Of a DNA stretch of 28,495 bases, positions 22,690-28,495 are shown one piece after another. Each line of letters begins with the position of its first letter. Positions within the stretch are counted from its first letter, which is position 1. This stretch comes from Clostridiales bacterium UBA1779 (GTDB taxonomy: Bacteria; Bacillota; Clostridia; Oscillospirales; CAG-272). The stretch spans positions 1 to 28,495 of the forward strand of contig DCGL01000079.1 of NCBI GenBank assembly GCA_002314565.1. The letters are read 5' to 3'. A program made the translations under genes and the position numbers. The notes under the pieces were generated by a model that was not told the origin of the DNA, did not search any database, and was given only the letters and a program-made list of their open reading frames with translations.

Positions 22690-23793
22690 ATGGCTTCAGA
22701 ATTCATTCTTCCCGCAATTCCAAATCTTCCCCGTTCAATATACACAGGCGAATGGACAACCGGTCACATTCAGGGCATTGCCGTTGATAACGAACACAAA
22801 TACATATACTGCTCATTTACCACCAGCCTCATCAAATTCGATATGCAGGGCAACGTTATCGGCAGCGTTAAAGGTCTTACCGGCCATCTCGGCTGCATTT
22901 CCTTCAACCCCGATGACAACAAAGTATACGGTTCAATCGAATACAAGCATGACTCAATAGGCCAGGGCATAATGAAAAACACCGGCGTAAAAATTGCCGA
23001 CGAAGACGCCTTCTACGTAGCAATTTTCGACGTAGACAAAATTGACAGACCCGATATGGACGCGGAAAAGGACGGAATTATGACTGCCGTTTATCTTCCC
23101 GACGTAGTTGACGATTTCAACGCAACAGGTGAAGACGGAAAGCCTCACCGCTATGCCTGCTCAGGTATTGACGGCACAGGCTTCGGTCCCGATTTCGGTG
23201 CCCCCGCCGATTCCGAAAAATATCTGTTCATCTCTTACGGCATTTACGGTGACACAGAAAGAAACGACAATGACAATCAGATTATCCTCAAGCTCGACTG
23301 GAGAAAATTCGGTCCCTTCGCAAAGCCTCTGACTCAGGGTGAGCCGCATCACTCCGGCATCCGCTGCGAGCAGAAGCTCTTCCTTTATACCGGAAACACG
23401 ACCTGGGGCGTACAGAACCTTGAATACGACGCTTTCCTGCACGCCTGGATTGTCGCCGTTTATCTGGGGAAGAAAGCTGCATTCCGCAATCCTCCCATGT
23501 TCCTCATCGATGCAGACAAGGCTCCGGTTGAAAAAGACATTCCCGGTGTTCCCGGCGAAAAAGCTCCTTTCCTCACACTCAAGGAAATCGGAGTTCCTGA
23601 CGAAGCCAACGGCTTATGGGGAAACTATTATCCCGAAGGACAGACCGGCGTTTACGCTTTCGGCAACGGATATTATTATTACTCTTACAATAAATTACGC
23701 AAGGATGAGAACGGAAAGAAATTCCATTCAAGTGAGATAAAGCTCTGCAGATTTACCGGAAAAGCCCCCGAACTCTTCGAAGTAATTGAGTAA
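22690..23793 (+). CDS. Predicted cytoplasmic beta-propeller protein of unknown function
   Basis: The 367-residue protein has no signal peptide. It begins with a GHIQGIAVD strand followed by KYIYCSFTTSLIKFDMQGN, the phrasing of a propeller blade (NHL or SMP-30-like), and similar blade-like segments recur (LGCISFNPDDNKVYGSIEY, KYLFISYGIYG, TGVYAFGNGYYYY). Conserved-looking acidic residues and histidines (EPHHSG near residue 220) could form a central site, but no known catalytic signature is complete. It is the first gene of the operon and is followed by the hydrolase after 17 nt. I do not recognise the family. Confidence 0.65.
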   Translation: MASEFILPAIPNLPRSIYTGEWTTGHIQGIAVDNEHKYIYCSFTTSLIKFDMQGNVIGSVKGLTGHLGCISFNPDDNKVYGSIEYKHDSIGQGIMKNTGVKIADEDAFYVAIFDVDKIDRPDMDAEKDGIMTAVYLPDVVDDFNATGEDGKPHRYACSGIDGTGFGPDFGAPADSEKYLFISYGIYGDTERNDNDNQIILKLDWRKFGPFAKPLTQGEPHHSGIRCEQKLFLYTGNTTWGVQNLEYDAFLHAWIVAVYLGKKAAFRNPPMFLIDADKAPVEKDIPGVPGEKAPFLTLKEIGVPDEANGLWGNYYPEGQTGVYAFGNGYYYYSYNKLRKDENGKKFHSSEIKLCRFTGKAPELFEVIE

Positions 23794-23810
23794 AAGAAAA
23801 GGAGTCACAA

Positions 23811-24779
23811 ATGACGGAACTCCGCGAAAACTTCCCCTCCTCTGACGGGAAGAACAAAATAGTATACAGAATATGGGAACCTGAAGACAGGTCTTCCATC
23901 CGTGCGGTTCTTCAGATTTCCCACGGAATGGCCGAACATATAGGAAGATACAAAGGCTTTGCCGAATTTCTCACATCCAAAGGCTTTGCCGTTTCCGGCA
24001 ACGACCATCTCGGTCACGGCGAAACCGCAAAAAATCCCGAAGACCTCGGCTTCATTGCCGAAAGCACGGGCTACCGTTATCTCGTTGAAGATGTTCATCA
24101 ATTGACCGTTATTCTTCATGAACGGTATCCTGACAAGCCCGTAATTCTTATGGGGCACAGTATGGGATCATTTATTGCAAGACTCTATTTGTCTCACTTT
24201 GCCGAAGATATTTCCGCTGCCATAATAATGGGCACCGCGGGTCCCGGATCTCCGGTCGACCTCGGAATTCTTATTGTGAATCTCATCTCCTTGTTTTACG
24301 GCGAACGTCACCGCTCAAAGCTTGTCACAGCTATGGCCTTCGGCAGCTACAACAAAAAGATTGCGAAGCCCTGCCGTCCTGCCGCCTGGCTTACAAAAAA
24401 TGAAACCATACTCGACGAGCGTGACAAGGATCCGTTCTGCACGTTTATTTTTACACTCTCGGCATACAGGGATATGTTCTGTATGCTGGGCGACGTCAAC
24501 TCTCCGGACTGGGCTTCAAGCGTTACGACAAGCCTGCCGATTCTGCTTATAAGCGGCGGACAGGACCCTGTCGGAAATTACGGAAAAGGAGTTCAAAAGG
24601 TTGCGTCAATGCTCGGCGGTGCCGGAGTACGCAACCTTACAGTCAAGCTTTTCCCCGATGACAGACACGAAATCCTGTACGATGCCGACAAGGATGATGT
24701 TTACGCTTTCATTGAAGGCTGGCTTAACAAAGTCCTTGACGGAATGAAACAGGAAGAAGAGGAAGAAAGCGGCGACTGA
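23811..24779 (+). CDS. Alpha/beta hydrolase, lysophospholipase-like (S33 group)
   Basis: The 322-residue protein has an intact serine-hydrolase triad: Ser117 in the GHSMGS elbow, Asp252 in SGGQDPVG and His286 in DDRHEIL. HGMAEHIGRY at 39-48 gives the oxyanion region and NDHLGHG at 64-70 is typical of monoacylglycerol lipase or lysophospholipase relatives (Hydrolase_4). No signal peptide is present, so it should act in the cytoplasm on a lipid ester or small acyl ester. A good AAGGAG site precedes the ATG. Placement between the propeller protein and the AI-2E transporter gives no strong hint of substrate. Confidence 0.88.
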   Translation: MTELRENFPSSDGKNKIVYRIWEPEDRSSIRAVLQISHGMAEHIGRYKGFAEFLTSKGFAVSGNDHLGHGETAKNPEDLGFIAESTGYRYLVEDVHQLTVILHERYPDKPVILMGHSMGSFIARLYLSHFAEDISAAIIMGTAGPGSPVDLGILIVNLISLFYGERHRSKLVTAMAFGSYNKKIAKPCRPAAWLTKNETILDERDKDPFCTFIFTLSAYRDMFCMLGDVNSPDWASSVTTSLPILLISGGQDPVGNYGKGVQKVASMLGGAGVRNLTVKLFPDDRHEILYDADKDDVYAFIEGWLNKVLDGMKQEEEEESGD

Positions 24780-24820
24780 ACCGGGCAATTACTTACCACA
24801 AAACCGAAAGGGGTGCTTTT

Positions 24821-26194
24821 ATGGAGAATAAACAGATAAAACGCAAAAAATTCATAATCGATTTTATCTACTTTGTCATAATATTCGGATTATCCATATT
24901 GTTCATACGTTTTGCGTTGCCTCAGCTTTGGGCATTTGTCATTGCATTCATTGTTGTCCAGATACTTCATAAGCCGGCAGAAGCACTGTATAAAAAGATG
25001 GATGAGGATAATCCGCTTCTTCATCACAATACGATTTGCGTGGGAATGGTTCTGCTTTTTTACGGTACGATAGGCGTTGCCGTTCTGCTTCTTGCCATTG
25101 GCAGTGTCAAAGAAGTGTCTTCTCTGGTTGAACCCGTGAAAAACTTCATACAGAACATCGTAAAATCAATTACGTCGACTTTCGCCGAACTTGAAGAAGC
25201 TTCAACAATTACAATTCTCGGATTTGAGATAAACATTGATTGGTTTGATAATTATGATTATATGGGATTCATCAACACCGTATCATCATCACTGATTTCG
25301 TTCATCACAACATTACCGGGCAAGCTTCCTACCGTTGCTTCCTCCGCAACCTCAATATTTATCAATCTGATTATTTGCATAGTATCAACCTCGTTCGGTC
25401 TTGTCGACTATGACAACATAGTTACATTTTTAAGCGGTCAGAAGATTCTGCAGCCGAAAATCCCGGTTATTTCATCCATATTCTCTTCTATCGGAAGAGT
25501 AGTTAAGAAATATCTCGGTTCTTACCTGCTGATAATGCTGATAACCTTTGCGGAGCTTGCCGTAGGATTGCTGATAATTCTCAGAAATCCGATAGCGTTT
25601 GTTCTGGCTGCGGTTATCGCCATTTTTGATATTCTTCCCATAATCGGTTCAGGTTTGTTTCTCTTCCCCTGGGCTGTCATATCAATGATTAGCGGTGAAT
25701 TCGGCGTGGGTATCGGTCTTTTGATTCTGTGGTTCATTCTGAGTGTTATCAGAAATATCATTGAGCCGAAAATCGTCGGAGACCAGGTCGGAATGCATCC
25801 GCTTATCACCCTACTTGCCATGATTATCGGTCAGTTCATTTACGGACCGCTGGGACTGTTGCTGCTTCCCGTAGCCATCGCCGTGTGCTGTGAAATCAAT
25901 GCAAGCGAGAAGAGTAACGGTGAAATGGAAACCGTAAAGGACGGAAAGCTTCCAATTTACACTAGTATTTCAAATGAAAAATTAAAGCATTATAATGAAG
26001 GAAAAATCGAGACTATCATTTCAAAAACAATGGATACGATTGTCAGCTTTGTCAAAGATATTTTCATAAAGTTTTGGAACTTCTGTTTCCGCAGAAAAGG
26101 CTCCCGCACCGAAAAAGAATCCGCCGCCGGAGAAGGCAAAACGAAATCAGGTCCTTCAAAACACAAAAAATCAAAAAAGAAATCGGGAAAATAA
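24821..26194 (+). CDS. AI-2E family transporter
   Basis: The 457-residue membrane protein has the eight-helix layout of the AI-2E exporter family, with a large middle segment and a signature-like region RNIIEPKIVGDQVGMHPLITLLAMIIG near residue 308-334. The family includes TqsA (autoinducer-2 export) and sodium/proton-type members, so signal export is possible but not proven. The C-terminus carries about 80 extra residues, lysine-rich and probably cytoplasmic, ending GPSKHKKSKKKSGK. AAAGGGG precedes the start. Confidence 0.88.
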   Translation: MENKQIKRKKFIIDFIYFVIIFGLSILFIRFALPQLWAFVIAFIVVQILHKPAEALYKKMDEDNPLLHHNTICVGMVLLFYGTIGVAVLLLAIGSVKEVSSLVEPVKNFIQNIVKSITSTFAELEEASTITILGFEINIDWFDNYDYMGFINTVSSSLISFITTLPGKLPTVASSATSIFINLIICIVSTSFGLVDYDNIVTFLSGQKILQPKIPVISSIFSSIGRVVKKYLGSYLLIMLITFAELAVGLLIILRNPIAFVLAAVIAIFDILPIIGSGLFLFPWAVISMISGEFGVGIGLLILWFILSVIRNIIEPKIVGDQVGMHPLITLLAMIIGQFIYGPLGLLLLPVAIAVCCEINASEKSNGEMETVKDGKLPIYTSISNEKLKHYNEGKIETIISKTMDTIVSFVKDIFIKFWNFCFRRKGSRTEKESAAGEGKTKSGPSKHKKSKKKSGK

Positions 26195-26209
26195 AACAAG
26201 AGAAATACA

Positions 26210-27535
26210 ATGGAATCAGTAAACATATCAAAAAATATACCCGTTACAGACAGTGCCGACGTCCTTGTATGCGGCGCAGGTCCTGCAGGCTGGATTGCCG
26301 CTCTTTCGGCTGCACGCCGCGGCTGCTCGGTCATTCTCGTCGACAAATACGGTTTTATCGGCGGAACCGCAACTGCTTCATACGTACTTCCGATCAGTGG
26401 TTATTATCTGAAAAAGCCTACTGAGTCTGAAGTTTATGAACGCTATACCTGCGTAAGTGAGCTGCCGCTTGAATTTGCCCACAGACTTGAAGAAATCGGC
26501 GGAGCCTCATTTGATTTTCCGAGAGGCAATATTTCATTTGACCCCGAAAAATACAAATATCTGGCGCAGAAAATGCTCGACGAAGCCGGTGTGCGTTTTC
26601 TTCCGAACTCCTTTATCTGCGACATAATACGCGACGGAAACACCGTCACACACGTTATCATCACAAACAAAAGCGGTATGCAGGCAATAAAAGCAAAAAT
26701 TGTCATTGATGCAAGCGGAGACGCCGATATTTTCAGAATGGCGGGTGCCGAAATGCAGCCGATAAATCCCGATATGCAGCCGATGTCACTTTGCTTCCTG
26801 CTTGACAACGTGGATTATTCAACCTCTCTTCTGAGGGACAAAGTCAGGCACGATGCCAAAGGCGGAATCGGTTCTCAGTGTGATATTCTGCACGATTATC
26901 TTCTCAGCTGCCCCGAACTTGACAGCTTCTGCGGCCCCTGGGTAAATTCAACCGTTTCCGGAAACACACTCGCCGTTAATATTACCAGAATCAGCTGCGA
27001 TGCGCTTGATGCGAAAGCCTTCGCTGCAGCCGAAAAAAAGCTTCGCGAAGATATGTTCACGGTTGTCGGGCTGCTGAAAAAGAAGTTTCCGGAATTTGCA
27101 GACTGCGTAATCGTGTCATCCGGAATCAATGCCGGAATACGTGAGACGCGCCGCATACTCGGAAGAGAAACACTCACCGAGGACGTATTTCTGCGCGGTG
27201 AACCCGTAAAGAGCCCCGCAGCGCTTTGTGCGCATCCGATAGACATTCACCATCCTCACGGCGGAGGTCAGACGCTCGTGCGCCTGTCACGCCCCGGTAT
27301 TATTCCCTTCGGCTGCCTTGTAAACAGCAAAAACCCGAACCTTATAGCAGCCGGCAGAAGCGTTTCCTGTGACCCTGCTGCAATTGCATCAGCCCGTGTT
27401 CAGGGAACCTGTATGACAATGGGAGATACTGCAGGAGCTGCCGCAGCCTTTGCCCTTGCAAACAAATGCAACGTAAACGAAGCCGACCTTTGCGGCTTTG
27501 TGTTTGAAGACCTGGAGAAATTACAGCATGTATGA
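26210..27535 (+). CDS. FAD-dependent oxidoreductase (FAD_oxidored type)
   Basis: The 441-residue protein opens with a Rossmann FAD-binding motif, DVLVCGAGPAGW (GxGxxG at 24-29), then VDKYGFIGGTATASYV, characteristic of the PF12831 family. A second nucleotide-contacting region, AAGRSVSCDPAAIASARVQGTCM, lies near residue 383-405. Members oxidise sugars or other small molecules or belong to larger redox complexes. It starts 15 nt after the AI-2E gene with a weak ribosome binding site and overlaps the radical SAM gene by 8 nt, so coupled translation is likely. No signal peptide. Substrate unknown. Confidence 0.85.
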   Translation: MESVNISKNIPVTDSADVLVCGAGPAGWIAALSAARRGCSVILVDKYGFIGGTATASYVLPISGYYLKKPTESEVYERYTCVSELPLEFAHRLEEIGGASFDFPRGNISFDPEKYKYLAQKMLDEAGVRFLPNSFICDIIRDGNTVTHVIITNKSGMQAIKAKIVIDASGDADIFRMAGAEMQPINPDMQPMSLCFLLDNVDYSTSLLRDKVRHDAKGGIGSQCDILHDYLLSCPELDSFCGPWVNSTVSGNTLAVNITRISCDALDAKAFAAAEKKLREDMFTVVGLLKKKFPEFADCVIVSSGINAGIRETRRILGRETLTEDVFLRGEPVKSPAALCAHPIDIHHPHGGGQTLVRLSRPGIIPFGCLVNSKNPNLIAAGRSVSCDPAAIASARVQGTCMTMGDTAGAAAAFALANKCNVNEADLCGFVFEDLEKLQHV

Positions 27536-28430
27536 TTTTTCCGACTGCCGGCTCTGCCCCCGCGGATGCTCGGCTGACAGAACAAATTCAACAGGATACT
27601 GCGGTGCGGCTGACAAGCTGATTGTCAGCCGCATTTCAAGGCATATGTGGGAAGAGCCCTGCATCAGCGGAACGCGCGGCTCGGGAACGGTATTCTTTTC
27701 AGGCTGCCAGATGAAATGCGTATTCTGTCAGAACCGTGAGCTCAGTGTTGACTGTATCGGTGAAACGCTTTCGGTTCAGCGCCTGTCTTCCCTATTTCTC
27801 GATCTGCAGGCAAGCGGAGTTCACAATATTAACCTCGTAACCCCGACACATTTCACCCCGCTGATTTGTGAGGCGCTATCCCTTGTAAAAGCTCAACTGA
27901 CAATTCCGGTTCTCTGGAACAGCAGCGGATATGAGCTGCCCGCAACGCTTGAAATGACACGCGGACTGGTTGATATCTATATGCCTGATTTCAAGTATAT
28001 TTCCCCGGAGCTTGCCTCTCTGTGTTCCGGCTGTCCCGATTACGCAGAACACGCCGCCGCATCAATTGCCTTTATGTATGAAATGCTCGGAAGATATCAG
28101 CTTGACGAAAACGGGCTTATGTGCCGCGGTCTGCTCGTGCGCCACCTCTGCCTGCCGGGACAGCGACACGACTCAATGGCAGTGCTTGACCGTCTTGCAT
28201 CGGTCGTTCCGCCAAACGACATTCTCTTGGGACTTATGGCACAGTACACACCGTCCTTCTATAACGGCAATGATAAAACGCTCAAACGCCGTGTCACAAG
28301 CTTTGAATATGACAGCGTAAAAGAACACGCTATCTCTCTCGGTTTTGACGGTTATATGCAGTCCCCGACTGCCGCAACTGAAGGATTTACACCGCATTTT
28401 ACAGAAAAGCTGACAATCGACCTATCCTAG
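27528..28430 (+). CDS. PflX-like radical SAM protein
   Basis: The 300-residue protein starts at 27528, inside the end of the FAD gene, with GGAG upstream. The radical SAM triad is Cys60, Cys64 and Cys67 (SGCQMKCVFCQN). A second N-terminal cysteine group, CRLCPRGC plus Cys25 (residues 7, 10, 14 and 25), is typical of the PflX group (COG1313) and could bind another cluster. PflX is related to pyruvate formate-lyase activating enzymes, but its target is not established and no glycyl-radical enzyme is in this window. It closes the five-gene operon. Confidence 0.85.
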   Translation: MYDFSDCRLCPRGCSADRTNSTGYCGAADKLIVSRISRHMWEEPCISGTRGSGTVFFSGCQMKCVFCQNRELSVDCIGETLSVQRLSSLFLDLQASGVHNINLVTPTHFTPLICEALSLVKAQLTIPVLWNSSGYELPATLEMTRGLVDIYMPDFKYISPELASLCSGCPDYAEHAAASIAFMYEMLGRYQLDENGLMCRGLLVRHLCLPGQRHDSMAVLDRLASVVPPNDILLGLMAQYTPSFYNGNDKTLKRRVTSFEYDSVKEHAISLGFDGYMQSPTAATEGFTPHFTEKLTIDLS

Positions 28431-28434
28431 TACC

Positions 28435-28495
28435 CCTGCCAATAAAAACAACAAGGGCTGCTTTTGAAGTAGCCCTTGTTGTTTTTATTGGCAGG
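28435..28495. terminator. Very long terminator hairpin
   Basis: The last 61 nt of the window form a perfect 25-bp inverted repeat around an 11-nt loop, which can add four more pairs including one G-U. The arms read CCTGCCAATAAAAACAACAA / TTGTTGTTTTTATTGGCAGG at their outer ends with a GGGCT/AGCCC core. It follows the radical SAM gene and works as an A-tract, stem and T-tract terminator in both directions. The window ends exactly at its edge. Confidence 0.85.

Overview
The window looks like a chromosomal segment from a Gram-positive, probably host-associated member of the Clostridia. This is inferred from sigma-A-type promoters of the TTGACA-N17-TATAAT class, strong AGGAGG-like ribosome binding sites, many lipobox lipoproteins with Thr/Glu-rich linkers, two secreted proteins ending in LPxTG-like anchors, an AI-2E exporter and a PflX-type radical SAM protein. 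I cannot name a species. No tRNA, rRNA, CRISPR array, phage module or transposase gene is visible.

Layout. (1) 1-5750, minus strand: a repeat/terminator cluster, an orphan sugar-type solute-binding lipoprotein, a TIM-barrel glycosidase-like protein, a GH127 beta-L-arabinofuranosidase and a DUF5131 three-cysteine protein. The last three read as one operon from a consensus promoter at 5722-5750. (2) 5839-7455, minus: a secreted wall-anchored protein with two copies of one domain. (3) 7721-10134, plus: a two-gene unit of metallophosphoesterase and phosphodiester-glycosidase lipoprotein, closed by a 20-bp perfect terminator stem. (4) 10241-14801: two paralogous orphan solute-binding lipoproteins on the minus strand flanking a plus-strand MFS transporter that lacks an ATG start. 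(5) 15107-18965, minus: a wall-anchored discoidin-like protein, a lipoprotein with four ~100-residue repeats and a lipoprotein with two OB-like repeats. (6) 19043-22429, minus: a carbohydrate ABC importer (MalF-like permease, MalG-like permease, binding protein) with no ATPase in the window. (7) 22690-28430, plus: a five-gene operon of propeller-like protein, serine hydrolase, AI-2E transporter, FAD oxidoreductase and PflX-like radical SAM protein, ending in a very long terminator hairpin.

Together the genes describe a cell surface built for capturing and processing complex glycans. Seven of 21 proteins are lipoproteins and two more carry C-terminal wall anchors. Three binding proteins have no permease beside them, so they probably feed distant transporters, while one complete permease pair and an MFS carrier are local. 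GH127 and the barrel protein would cleave arabinose-containing or related oligosaccharides after import, since neither has a signal peptide. The phosphodiester glycosidase and phosphoesterase could remove phosphodiester-linked sugars and then phosphate.

The most unusual signals are: perfect hairpins sitting exactly between a Shine-Dalgarno and a start codon in two genes; a ~120-nt highly structured leader before one of them; a lipoprotein with four tandem repeats of an unrecognised domain; a solute-binding protein with both a lipid anchor and a C-terminal membrane helix; and a duplicated 25-bp gene tail that suggests a lost paralogue.
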